Below, one piece after another: positions 1 to 7,736 of a stretch of 47,590 nt of DNA. Location of the stretch: contig NZ_KB890469.1 in NCBI RefSeq assembly GCF_000373105.1, forward strand, positions 1-47,590. Reading direction: 5' to 3'. This stretch comes from Neolewinella persica DSM 23188 (GTDB lineage Bacteria; Bacteroidota; Bacteroidia; Chitinophagales; Saprospiraceae). The position numbers and the translations under genes are program-made. Numbering within the stretch: the stretch's first letter is position 1; every line of letters starts with the position of its first letter. The notes beneath the pieces are model-generated. The model was given only the letters and a program-made list of their open reading frames with translations. It did not search any database and was not told where the DNA came from.

Positions 1-1
1 C

Positions 2-256
2 AAGTCAGAGCTGGGTTTGGAGTCGCCAAGGCTATGGTTTTGGGACAACCGCATGAAGCTGATGAGTATCGTCACCTTGGTCTATGACTTCATGCTCCAG
101 ATATTGCGCAACTGGAAAGGCTGGGTTCCTCTTTTTTTAAGAAATTACTGTCATAGAACTGGAAAGCGGTACCGAGATGCCTTGGTACCGCTCTACAGAC
201 TTAGAATGGCCATCTCGATTTGCCTCACTTTAATGTGGGCTCAAAATTCGGGATGA
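2..256 (+). CDS. Transposase, C-terminal part (cut by window edge)
   Basis: The frame is open from the first bases of the window to a TGA at 254-256, so the gene starts outside. The visible residues include KSELGLES, then WDNRMKLMSIVTLVYDFML, then HRTGKRYRDALVPLYRLR. This arrangement is what I recall from the C-terminal end of DDE transposases of the IS4-like superfamily (the region around the last catalytic Glu in KSELGLE). No terminal inverted repeat could be recognised between the stop codon and the permease start 70 bp further on. It may be an intact insertion sequence whose body lies to the left, or a remnant. The family assignment is from memory of similar sequences and is moderately sure. 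Confidence 0.6.
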   Translation, partial: KSELGLESPRLWFWDNRMKLMSIVTLVYDFMLQILRNWKGWVPLFLRNYCHRTGKRYRDALVPLYRLRMAISICLTLMWAQNSG

Positions 257-326
257 CTCATGTTTTTGTTTGCTAAACAACATCATTCAGACAATCTCCG
301 CAAAACGAAGTAAGTTTACACCAAGT

Positions 327-1649
327 ATGAACTTACCCCTTTTCTTAGCCAGGAATGTTGCCAAGGGCGGCACCCAATCGATCTCTCGAACGATCATTGG
401 CATTGCCGTAGCGGCGGTGGCAATATCAATGGCCACAATGGTCCTGGCCAGCGCGTTGATTTCTGGATTTAAATCTGAAATATCCACTAAAATTTTTGGC
501 TTTTGGGGGCATATCCATATTACGGCGGATGCGGCAAGTTATCGGATACTGGATAGCTACAATTATCCTATTTCGACTAAGCAGGATTTCTACCCGAGCC
601 TGGATACTATTAGTCAGGTAAAGATGGAGCCATTCGGTAGTTCACTGGGGCTTGAAGCTGGAGAAGCTGAATCAACTAAAGGAGGTGTTAGCCATATCCA
701 ACAATTCATTGTTCTGCCGGGGGTGGTTTCTGTTTACGCGAAAGGGGAGCGATTACCAACGCAGGAGGCCATGATTCTGAAGGGAATCGCTGAAGACTAT
801 GACTGGGACAATTTTGGACGCTACCTGGAAGAGGGAGAGCGCCTGGTCGTTTCTCCGGACTCTACTAGCAAGAGCATCATTATCAGCTCAATTACGGCCA
901 AAAGGCTTAAGGTCGGCCTGGGAGATCGGATCGACTTCGCTTACATCAGCAGTGACCTTAAGGAGCGGCCGAGGGCATTTACCGTTACGGGCATTTATAA
1001 AACGGGATTAGAGGAATACGACCGCCAGTTTGCGCTGGTAGACATTAAGCAACCCCGGGCTCTACTTGGATGGAAAGATGATCAGGTGGGCGGATTCGAA
1101 GTAACCATTGATGATCTCGACGACCTGGAACTACTCAGCAATTACATCCACTACGAAGTCTTGCCCCAGGATTTGTACGCTGAAAGCATCCGACGGAAAG
1201 TGAGCGAACTGTTCAACTGGCTGGACATCCAGGATTATAACTGGGCGATCATCCTGACGTTGATGATCATCGTAGCGATCATCAACATGATGACGGCGCT
1301 GTTGATCCTGATCCTGGAAAGGACGAATATGATTGGAACGCTTAAAGCGTTGGGACAAAACAACTGGAGCATCCGGAAGATATTTTTGTACTACGCCGGC
1401 TTCATTATTATTGGTGGCTTACTGCTGGGTAACGGTATTGGCCTTGGCTTATGTTGGATTCAGGATACATTCGGCCTGGTCCACCTGGATGAGGAATCCT
1501 ATTATTTATCCGTAGCCCCAATCGAGGTGGATTGGCTGACGATCATGGGGCTGAACCTCGGCACGTTCCTGGTCACACTCGCGTTTCTGATTGTTCCTTC
1601 TTACCTCGTTACCCGGATTGATCCGGTGGAGGCAATCAGGTTCAAGTAG
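327..1649 (+). CDS. LolC/LolE-type ABC transporter permease (FtsX family)
   Basis: Inner-membrane permease of the lipoprotein-release/MacB superfamily, about 440 residues. It has one N-terminal membrane segment (about residues 22-44, after MNLPLFLARN), a large periplasmic domain, and three C-terminal membrane segments containing the FtsX signature (ILERTNMIGTLKALG, ending in YLVTRIDPVEAIRFK). This is the layout of LolC/LolE, which with LolD extract lipoproteins from the inner membrane. I chose the ATG at 327 because the open frame upstream (to a TTG at 270) lacks membrane or signal character and runs into the transposase spacer. It stands alone, with no LolD-type ATPase next to it, and lies only 70 bp from the transposase end, so its promoter region may have been affected by the insertion. 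Confidence 0.85.
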   Translation: MNLPLFLARNVAKGGTQSISRTIIGIAVAAVAISMATMVLASALISGFKSEISTKIFGFWGHIHITADAASYRILDSYNYPISTKQDFYPSLDTISQVKMEPFGSSLGLEAGEAESTKGGVSHIQQFIVLPGVVSVYAKGERLPTQEAMILKGIAEDYDWDNFGRYLEEGERLVVSPDSTSKSIIISSITAKRLKVGLGDRIDFAYISSDLKERPRAFTVTGIYKTGLEEYDRQFALVDIKQPRALLGWKDDQVGGFEVTIDDLDDLELLSNYIHYEVLPQDLYAESIRRKVSELFNWLDIQDYNWAIILTLMIIVAIINMMTALLILILERTNMIGTLKALGQNNWSIRKIFLYYAGFIIIGGLLLGNGIGLGLCWIQDTFGLVHLDEESYYLSVAPIEVDWLTIMGLNLGTFLVTLAFLIVPSYLVTRIDPVEAIRFK

Positions 1650-1680
1650 TTTGACTTTCAGGATACGTTGAGGGTAGCGC

Positions 1681-1923
1681 TCACATTATCTTGGCTATCT
1701 CGGCTTCCAGTTTGCCCTTTTCTTCTCTTTTCAGGAACTTCCGGACAACCTTATTTTTGCCGATCCTGCCTTTACTGTTTTGGTGAAAGGCCATGACCGT
1801 GCGTACCGCGGCGAGATTAGTGGCCAGCAGATCGTCATTTCCGGACTCAATGATTTGGCGCGGCCGCAGGTGCAAAACAGGCTTATAGGCAGGGTCGGTA
1901 GGGTTAAAGCGAGGTTCCTCCAA
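1681..1923 (-). CDS. Small hypothetical protein (80 aa), in frame after namZ
   Basis: A basic 80-residue product not recognised from any family. It contains RFNPTDPAYKP in the N-terminal part and a Lys/Arg/Glu-rich C-terminal helix (VVRKFLKREEKGKLEAEIAKIM). The first usable start is a TTG at 1923, inside a perfect 24-bp palindrome. The frame is the same as that of namZ upstream and stays open between the namZ stop (TAG, 1960-1962) and this start, so readthrough or a separate start are both possible. Its LHLRPRQ stretch is coded by a copy of the dispersed GGCGNGGCCGCAGGTGCAA repeat. It could be a real small gene or fortuitous coding downstream of namZ. Confidence 0.4.
   Translation of the reverse strand: MEEPRFNPTDPAYKPVLHLRPRQIIESGNDDLLATNLAAVRTVMAFHQNSKGRIGKNKVVRKFLKREEKGKLEAEIAKIM
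1857..1875 (+). repeat. Dispersed GGCGNGGCCGCAGGTGCAA motif, copy 1
   Basis: Exact copy (N = C) inside the small minus-strand reading frame, where its complement codes LHLRPRQ. Confidence 0.85.
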
Positions 1924-1941
1924 CTTTTTAAAAAGTTGGAG
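1918..1941. terminator. 24-bp perfect palindrome after namZ
   Basis: The arms CTCCAACTTTTT and AAAAAGTTGGAG meet with no loop, 19-42 nt downstream of the namZ stop on the minus strand. The A/T-rich centre and position suit a terminator-like hairpin working in either direction. It also overlaps the TTG start of the small downstream reading frame, so it could equally sequester that start. Confidence 0.5.
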
Positions 1942-1959
1942 CAGGTGCCTGCAGATTCC

Positions 1960-3225
1960 CTACGGATACAGCAAATACGGCGCTCTTTGCTGTCCGAAGG
2001 CGGTGATGTTATCAGTGATACTTGCCTGAATCTGATGTGCCTGGTTACCGTTCTCGATCATGGTTCGTAGTTCAGGTCCACCGGCCAGCAGGTCAAAGTG
2101 GTCCGGACGGGTAAAAAACTTGATTCCCTGCTCCGTAAGGTCCTGATAAGCACGGATCAGATGGTCTAATTGCCACTCGGCCTGGCGGAGTTCCTCAAGG
2201 CTCATTTTACTGAGGTCTACGCCCCGGCAAAGTTCCCCGTTTAATTTGGGGTCGGCGCTTCCCGGCCCCGGGGTAGGGGTGAAGCGGATATCTCCGTACC
2301 GGAGTTTTGGGTGCCCGTACAGCTGGAATTGTTTCCGGGTTCCCCGGCCTACAGAAACGGCCGTTCCTTCGAAGAAGCACAGACTGGGGTAGAGATAGAT
2401 GCTGTGCTGGTTAGGCAGGTTAGGAGAGGGGGGAATTGGTAAGTCATACACCTGTTGGTGATCATAACCGGGCATGGTGATTACCTCCAGCTTTGCTCGA
2501 ACACCTCCCACAAGCCAACCTTCCCCATTTACCATTCGGGCAAACTCGCCTACTGTCATCCCGTGAACGACGGGAATAGGTGCAATACCAATGAAGCTTC
2601 GGGCTTCAGGATAATCTAGCGTCCGCCCGGCGGTATAATGGCCATTCGGGTTTGGCCGGTCGAGGACCATGACCGTTTTTCCCTGCTCAGCGGCGGCCTC
2701 CATGACGTAATACAGCGTCGAGATGTAGGTATAGAACCTGGCGCCGACGTCTTGAATATCGAAGAGGACCACGTCGATGTCGGCAAGGTCAGCAGCCGAG
2801 GGCTTTTTGTTTTTGCCATAGAGCGACTTGATGGGTAGGCCCGAGCGTACGTCCCGACCATCGGCAATGGTGGCTCCAGCGTCTGCAGCTCCGCGGAAAC
2901 CGTGCTCGGGGGCGAAGATCTTTTTCAGGTCCAGTCCCAGACTTTGCAGGCTGTCAACCAGGTGCGTACTACCGATGGTGGAGGTTTGGTTAACGACAAG
3001 GGCGAGGCGCTTGCCCATCAGCATAGGGACGTAGGTCCCCGTTTCCCAGGCGGCCGGGCGGCCTTTCTCCCCTTGCTCCTTTACCTCTTCCCCTTTGGGA
3101 ACCGAGCCGCCAGGCGAGGATAAGGGGGGCTGCACCTGCGTCCGCGCCTGATCAGAAACGACAGAATTACTACAATTTGCGGTAATTGCAAGTAAAAAAC
3201 AAAAAAATATACCTACCTTGGCCAT
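1960..3225 (-). CDS. namZ: Exo-beta-N-acetylmuramidase NamZ-like lipoprotein (DUF1343)
   Basis: About 421 residues beginning MAKVGIFFCFLLAITANC, a lipoprotein signal with the lipobox Cys near residue 17. The body matches the DUF1343 family: VVNQTSTIG, the KIFAPEHGFRG block, SLYG, DVVLFDIQDVGARFYTY, VLDRPNPNG and the C-terminal YLLYP ending. Characterised members remove terminal N-acetylmuramic acid from peptidoglycan fragments, so a periplasmic cell-wall recycling role is expected. I preferred the ATG at 3225 over an upstream start because the 21 extra residues would be coded by the repeat-rich spacer. Just after the signal, ARTQVQ is coded by a copy of the dispersed motif. The gene is divergent from the exonuclease gene. 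Confidence 0.88.
   Translation of the reverse strand: MAKVGIFFCFLLAITANCSNSVVSDQARTQVQPPLSSPGGSVPKGEEVKEQGEKGRPAAWETGTYVPMLMGKRLALVVNQTSTIGSTHLVDSLQSLGLDLKKIFAPEHGFRGAADAGATIADGRDVRSGLPIKSLYGKNKKPSAADLADIDVVLFDIQDVGARFYTYISTLYYVMEAAAEQGKTVMVLDRPNPNGHYTAGRTLDYPEARSFIGIAPIPVVHGMTVGEFARMVNGEGWLVGGVRAKLEVITMPGYDHQQVYDLPIPPSPNLPNQHSIYLYPSLCFFEGTAVSVGRGTRKQFQLYGHPKLRYGDIRFTPTPGPGSADPKLNGELCRGVDLSKMSLEELRQAEWQLDHLIRAYQDLTEQGIKFFTRPDHFDLLAGGPELRTMIENGNQAHQIQASITDNITAFGQQRAPYLLYP
3131..3148 (-). repeat. Dispersed motif, copy 2 (in namZ)
   Basis: GGCGCGGACGCAGGTGCA on the minus strand, one change from consensus, in the sense direction of namZ, coding ARTQVQ in the linker behind the lipoprotein signal. 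Confidence 0.8.
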
Positions 3226-3237
3226 TGTATTAGTATT

Positions 3238-3340
3238 TAGTGGGTAGTCCATAGTGGGGAGTAAGTATTCAGTAGTGGATAGTAGCATTGTAAAACTTCC
3301 AGCTAACCTTAATTGTCAATTACTATCCACTACCTACTAA
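3238..3340. repeat. Inverted-repeat region between namZ and the exonuclease gene
   Basis: AT-rich low-complexity sequence built from TAGTGG/TAGTA-like units. AGTGGATAGTA at 3274-3284 is exactly complementary to 3321-3331, and outer parts (TAGTGGGTAG versus CTACCTACTA) pair imperfectly. It lies between divergent genes, so it cannot be a simple terminator for either. Confidence 0.65.
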
Positions 3341-3354
3341 TGTAGTCACTCAAA

Positions 3355-4767
3355 ATGAAAAACAAAGAATACGCGATCATCGACGTGGAAACCACGGGTG
3401 GCAAAGCCAGTCGCTGCCGGATCACCGAGATCGGTATTGTGATCTTTGATGGGGAAAAGGTAATCGAAACCTACGAAACACTCCTTAATCCAGAAACATA
3501 TATCCCCGCAGGCATCACTGAACTGACTGGGATAACGATGGATATGGTGAAAGATGCGCCGAAATTTCACGAAGTGGCTAAGCGGATCGTAGAATTGACA
3601 CAAGACCGGATCTTTGTTGCGCACAATGCGCGTTTCGACTATGATTTTGTTAAGGAGGAGTTTCGCCGCCTTGGCTACACGTTTACCCGTAAGCAACTTT
3701 GTACGGTTCGCCTGACGCGTAAGACTTACCCCGGCCTGAAGTCCTACAGCCTCGGCAACCTGGTAAAACACTTTGGCATACGGCTGGACAACCACCACCG
3801 TGCCCTGGCTGATGCAACTGCCACCACCGAATTATTGCAGTTCTGCCTCGCTGGCCCAGACTCCGCAGAACAGGTTTCACTGCTCGTTAACCAGGGCATC
3901 AGTGAGACGAAACTGCCAAAGCAAATGAAGCTGGCGCAAATTGAGAACCTGCCGGATGAATGCGGAGTCTACTACTTTCATGATGATACCGGCCGGGTGA
4001 TCTACGTTGGTAAAAGTAAGAACATTCGTTCCCGCGTTGCCCAGCATTTTAACGATCGGACCGGTAAAGGTAAACTGATTGCCAGCCAGGTGGCAGAAAT
4101 CACCTTTGAGTTAACGGGGTCCGAGTTGGTTGCTCTCCTCCACGAAAGCGAAGAGATTAAGCGATTACAACCCGGTATCAACCGGGCGCTGCGCCGCACA
4201 AAATTCCAGTACGCCATCATCTCGAAACTCAACGAAGCCGGTTACCGGTGTTTCGATATCGTGAAAAACACGGCCCAGGTACGCAAGGAAGAAGATGTGA
4301 TCAGTGAATTTCCCACCCTTACCAGAGCTAAGGGGCGACTGGATTTTGTCCGTAAGCAACAGGAGCTTTGTGGCATATTAACCAAGCAGCAAAGTGGAAA
4401 TATCTGTTTCTACTATCACCTTAAGCAGTGTCGGGGCGCCTGTCACGGCGTTGAAAGTCCTGAGGAGTACAACCTCAGGGCGGAGGAAGCCCGCCTTCAC
4501 CTCCGTAATGTATTCGACTACGATTTCCTGCTCTTTGACCGTGGGCGTGCACATGATGAAGAAGCTGTGGTCCTGGTACAGAACGGCAGGTACCGTGGGT
4601 TCACCTACGTGAATAAAGAACAGGCGCATGATGCTGAATCGATTCTTGAAGACATCAAATACCTGGAAAGCCATCCGGATACCGCGCGCATCATTCAACG
4701 GTTTGTGGCCGAGAAGGGCGGGCGATTGGTGGATTTGGCTACGGGGAAGCGACGCAGTTTAGTCTAG
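3355..4767 (+). CDS. DEDDh exonuclease fused to a GIY-YIG nuclease domain
   Basis: 470 residues with two nuclease modules. Residues 1-165 form a DnaQ-type 3'-5' exonuclease: IIDVETTG (DxE motif), FVAHNARFDYDF (second Asp) and HHRALADATAT (catalytic His plus Asp). Residues about 200-290 are a UvrC/Cho-like GIY-YIG domain: CGVYYFHD, VIYVGKSKNIRSRVAQHF, and a Glu in SELVALLHESEEI. A C-terminal part of about 170 residues follows and contains a Cys-containing stretch (CFYYHLKQCRGACHG) like the one after the UvrC nuclease domain. Such fusions are known in Bacteroidota and Actinobacteria and are annotated as DNA polymerase III epsilon-like. A role in excision repair or replication-associated end processing is inferred. 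The gene stands alone. Confidence 0.9.
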   Translation: MKNKEYAIIDVETTGGKASRCRITEIGIVIFDGEKVIETYETLLNPETYIPAGITELTGITMDMVKDAPKFHEVAKRIVELTQDRIFVAHNARFDYDFVKEEFRRLGYTFTRKQLCTVRLTRKTYPGLKSYSLGNLVKHFGIRLDNHHRALADATATTELLQFCLAGPDSAEQVSLLVNQGISETKLPKQMKLAQIENLPDECGVYYFHDDTGRVIYVGKSKNIRSRVAQHFNDRTGKGKLIASQVAEITFELTGSELVALLHESEEIKRLQPGINRALRRTKFQYAIISKLNEAGYRCFDIVKNTAQVRKEEDVISEFPTLTRAKGRLDFVRKQQELCGILTKQQSGNICFYYHLKQCRGACHGVESPEEYNLRAEEARLHLRNVFDYDFLLFDRGRAHDEEAVVLVQNGRYRGFTYVNKEQAHDAESILEDIKYLESHPDTARIIQRFVAEKGGRLVDLATGKRRSLV

Positions 4768-4897
4768 CAGTTTGGTGGTCTTGTTGTCTTGTAGTACCGC
4801 CGCATGAGGCAGCTCGCTTGTGGCTAAGGGCATTTCGCGTTTAGGTGATAAATAAAATTTGCCGACGCACCCTCGGTAATTTTTCTAGACTACCAGA

Positions 4898-6136
4898 CTA
4901 CCGCCGAATAGCCACCACAGGGTCCAGTCTGGCAGCCTTCCGCGCCGGATACGTGCCGAAAACAATACCGATCAGTAGGGCAACCACACTAACTACGAGT
5001 AAGGTGTTCAAGGAGAAGATGGCCCGGAATTCCAGATCGTCGACAAAATAATTAAGGATTGGCGCAGCAACCAGTGCAACAGCCATACCCAGTAGAACCC
5101 CGAAAAAACAGCCGATCGCAGAGATGGCTACAGATTCGGACAAAAACTGAATGATGATGTTACGCCGGTTGGCACCCACAGCCTTACGAACACCGATTTC
5201 CGGGGTACGTTCAGCGATGGACATCAGGAGCACATTCATTACACCTACACCGCCGACGACTACAGCAATACCGATTAAAAATCCCATCACCAAACGAAAT
5301 ACAAGAATACCCTGTGCCAATTGCTCAAGGTAGCCCGTGCGGGTAAAACTTTCGGTTGGGTCGGAGATGTCGGCAAATTGCCGCTTCATCCAGGCGTCAG
5401 TAAACTTTTGGGCGGCGAGAACTTCATTGACATCGGCTAGGGCAATGTTGAGGGTGGGGTGGGGGGTGGCGGCGTCGGCCAGAAGCGTCAGCGTTGAAAG
5501 TGGGAAACCGATGGACAGAGATTCCGGGTCATCAGTTTTTACGATGCCGGCAACGGCCAGGGAGTCGCCCAATAAGTAGATCTGTTGTCCGATGGCCCGG
5601 TCGAGGGAGGCACTGTCGCCAAGAATCCGGCTGGCCACCGTCTCGTCCACGATGACCAGTCGTGCTCCCGTTGCGGCATCCGCCTCAGTAAGGTACCTGC
5701 CGTGCAATAGAGAACTATCTTGAACGGGATCCAAATGAGGCAGGGTATAGGCCTGGTACCTGAGTCCCATCTTCGTGCTGTCGCGAGTATAACCGATGGT
5801 GGAGTTATTGTAAGTGAGTTGCGTGGTTGCCGCGTAGGGCAGGGAGTCCATTAATTTGGCCACCAGGGCTTCGTCAATGGTCGCGATGGTATCCCGTTCG
5901 GTATAAATCCCGTCGACGCGCGTACCGGTATTGGCTCGGATGAGCAGGTTCTCGAGAGAACTGCCTGCGGAGATTTGTTCCTTGGCGTATGCCTCCAGTC
6001 CATCGATCATGGCAAGCATGGCCACCAGAGCACCAACGCCGATGATGATGCCCAGTACGGACAGGAAGGTCTGGAAAAAATTGGTGCGCAGGTTGCGGAA
6101 GGTCTCTGCGAAAGCACGGGAAAAGGCGGACATCAT
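4898..6136 (-). CDS. MacB-type ABC transporter permease
   Basis: 412 residues: an N-terminal membrane segment after FRNLRTNFFQTFLSVLGIII, a periplasmic MacB core domain (about residues 45-265), and three C-terminal membrane segments with the FtsX-type block SIAERTPEIGVRKAVGANRRN, ending YPARKAARLDPVVAIRR. The family forms permeases for mechanotransmission-type export (macrolides, peptides, lipoproteins). No ATPase or membrane-fusion protein gene is adjacent, so the substrate cannot be guessed. The start could be either of two adjacent ATG codons. It is convergent with the exonuclease gene across 130 bp that hold no strong hairpin, only an 8-bp inverted repeat (4760-4767 / 4885-4892). Confidence 0.88.
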   Translation of the reverse strand: MMSAFSRAFAETFRNLRTNFFQTFLSVLGIIIGVGALVAMLAMIDGLEAYAKEQISAGSSLENLLIRANTGTRVDGIYTERDTIATIDEALVAKLMDSLPYAATTQLTYNNSTIGYTRDSTKMGLRYQAYTLPHLDPVQDSSLLHGRYLTEADAATGARLVIVDETVASRILGDSASLDRAIGQQIYLLGDSLAVAGIVKTDDPESLSIGFPLSTLTLLADAATPHPTLNIALADVNEVLAAQKFTDAWMKRQFADISDPTESFTRTGYLEQLAQGILVFRLVMGFLIGIAVVVGGVGVMNVLLMSIAERTPEIGVRKAVGANRRNIIIQFLSESVAISAIGCFFGVLLGMAVALVAAPILNYFVDDLEFRAIFSLNTLLVVSVVALLIGIVFGTYPARKAARLDPVVAIRR

Positions 6137-6233
6137 AGCTTAGGAATCTGTTGCCCGCTAAGGTAAATCTTGACTCCGGCGGAAAGGTATTTCTTCTACG
6201 AGCGGTGAGTTATAGTAGCCTAAGGACTTTTTT

Positions 6234-6255
6234 AGCGGGATCGCAGGTGCAAAGG
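6234..6255 (+). repeat. Dispersed motif, degenerate copy 3
   Basis: The 3' half CGCAGGTGCAAAGG is intact but the GGCC core is changed to GATC-like sequence (AGCGGGATCGCAGG). Confidence 0.6.
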
Positions 6256-6320
6256 AGCGCTAAGAAGCCATCTTTTTGGATAAGCTGAAGGCAATGTATG
6301 CTCGCTCCAATAATTTTTTT

Positions 6321-6339
6321 TTGCACCTGCGGCCCCGCC
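6321..6339 (-). repeat. Dispersed motif, copy 4
   Basis: Exact GGCGGGGCCGCAGGTGCAA on the minus strand, followed on that strand by an A-rich run (T-rich on plus, 6312-6321). Confidence 0.85.
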
Positions 6340-6569
6340 ACTTTATGCATATCTGATGGCCCGGTCATCAAAAGGGCAGGCCTTTCCTGTCGTATTACCG
6401 ACCGGTGTTGTTGATTGTAGCGACCGAAACATCGGGCGAAGACGTTCCACTTATTATTATCCGTTATCTTACCCGTGTACTCCAACGCTTCGTTGCTGAA
6501 AACCAGTAGTGCATTTTGTCCGTTACCTCTTGAAGAAGGGGCAATCGACTTCTTAAAAAATTGGACCCA

Positions 6570-7541
6570 ATGGCAAAACGAATACTTTTTGTGCTTCCCC
6601 TGCTGATGCTGGGCTTCCTGATGAAGGGCCAGCAATTTGCTCAATACAGTATGCCCTGGCAGGATCCTGTACAATTTAATCCGGCTTATGCAGGTCTTGA
6701 TAATTCACTCAGCATTACCGGAGCTTACCGAACCCAATGGGCTGGCCTCGAAGGGCAACCGGTGGGCCAGCGACTGAGTGCGCACCTCCCCATCTATTAC
6801 CTGAGTAGTGGCTTTGGGATCGAGGTCGAACGCGACCAGCTCGGTGCCCGTCAACTGAACAGCTTTGGGGTTTCCTATAATTACCAATTGGTACGCGGGG
6901 CTTCAGTTTGGTCGGTAGGGCTATCGGCCAGAATGCTGCAACTTGGCCTGGACGGAAGCATTTTACGCACGCCCGATGGATCTTACGAAGACCCGAATAC
7001 AATCATCCATAACGATGACTTGCTGCCAACCGGGGCAGTGGATAACAGTTCTCTTTCGCTTGGTGCCGGGATTTTTTACCAATCGGAGAAGGTTGAAGGC
7101 GGCCTGTCTGCCCGCAACCTTAACTCGGCAGTAATTGCCTTTCCTGGGGTAGATTATGTACTTAATCGGGAATACCACGCTTATCTGCGGTTAAAATTTG
7201 ATCTGGTACGTAACTGGGAACTCCTCCCAATGCTTTATGCCGTGAGTGACGGGACGCAACATCAAACTACGGCCGGTGCCACTTTCCGGTTCCGTGAGAA
7301 TGTTTTTGCCGGAGCGGCATACCGAGGGTACAGCGGGCCTACCTCCGATGCGGTAGTTGTGATGGGCGGACTTAACATTAACGAGAAATTCTCAATGGCT
7401 TACGCCTACGATATCACACTCTCTCCAATACGCAGTGTGCAAAACGGAAGCCATGAAATCAGCTTGAAATACAACCTGCGTCAACGCATCGGGGCCGGTG
7501 TACCTCCCCCCGTTATCTTCTATCCGCGCGCCAAAGAGTAA
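6570..7541 (+). CDS. PorP/SprF family type IX secretion outer-membrane protein
   Basis: 323 residues with a signal peptide (MAKRILFVLPLLMLGFLMKG, cleavage near QQFAQ) and the family hallmark QFAQYSMPWQDPVQFNPAYAG. The rest is a beta-barrel with GVSYNYQL, LSLGAGIFYQ, GATFRFRENVFAGAAYRG, and SMAYAYDITLSPI near the end. PorP/SprF proteins are outer-membrane components of T9SS or its gliding adhesin delivery. The ATG at 6570 gives the best signal peptide; a TTG at 6561 is less likely. The gldK homologue follows 195 bp downstream, matching the porP-porK order of Porphyromonas, but with a promoter of its own in between. A weak 8-bp hairpin follows the stop. Confidence 0.9.
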   Translation: MAKRILFVLPLLMLGFLMKGQQFAQYSMPWQDPVQFNPAYAGLDNSLSITGAYRTQWAGLEGQPVGQRLSAHLPIYYLSSGFGIEVERDQLGARQLNSFGVSYNYQLVRGASVWSVGLSARMLQLGLDGSILRTPDGSYEDPNTIIHNDDLLPTGAVDNSSLSLGAGIFYQSEKVEGGLSARNLNSAVIAFPGVDYVLNREYHAYLRLKFDLVRNWELLPMLYAVSDGTQHQTTAGATFRFRENVFAGAAYRGYSGPTSDAVVVMGGLNINEKFSMAYAYDITLSPIRSVQNGSHEISLKYNLRQRIGAGVPPPVIFYPRAKE

Positions 7542-7553
7542 GAGATTGTGTTA

Positions 7554-7577
7554 AAAGTTGGTTTAGGTGCCAACTTT
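7554..7577 (+). terminator. Weak hairpin after porP/sprF
   Basis: AAAGTTGG (7554-7561) pairs with CCAACTTT (7570-7577) around an 8-nt loop. There is no T-run after it, so termination would be partial. Confidence 0.45.
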
Positions 7578-7663
7578 AATACTACGACGGCAGAATAGAT
7601 CGTTTCCGTCACGTACGTAGCTACCTTCTTGGTTGTTAAAACTTTTCCAACTTGTCTGGAAAG

Positions 7664-7694
7664 TTGTTTAGCCACGGTAACTCGTATATCTTTG
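7664..7694 (+). promoter_or_regulatory. Bacteroidota-type promoter of gldK
   Basis: TATCTTTG at 7687-7694 matches the -7 consensus TAnnTTTG, with a TTG at 7664-7666 about 20 nt upstream as the -33 element. The ATG lies 43 nt after the -7 box. Confidence 0.65.
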
Positions 7695-7736
7695 CAACGC
7701 TTTTGAAAACTTAAGAGGAAAAACTCGGGTCTTTTA

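Larger units (their letters stand above)
6137..6569. other. Divergent intergenic region with a head-to-head motif pair
   Basis: 433 bp between the minus-strand permease and porP. The only structure I see is a degenerate copy of the dispersed motif (6234-6255, plus) facing a good copy (6321-6339, minus) about 65 bp away, so GCAGGTGCAA and TTGCACCTGC can pair. A minus-strand open frame across this region overlaps the porP start and looks fortuitous. Confidence 0.55.

Noticed and set aside
4760..4892. Terminator between the exonuclease and MacB-type permease genes
   Set aside because: Only an 8-bp inverted repeat with a loop over 100 nt is present; too weak to call.
6210..6674. 154-codon minus-strand open frame between the MacB-type permease and porP
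   Set aside because: It overlaps the porP signal peptide antisense, has no signal, domain or composition of a real protein, and passes through two dispersed repeats.
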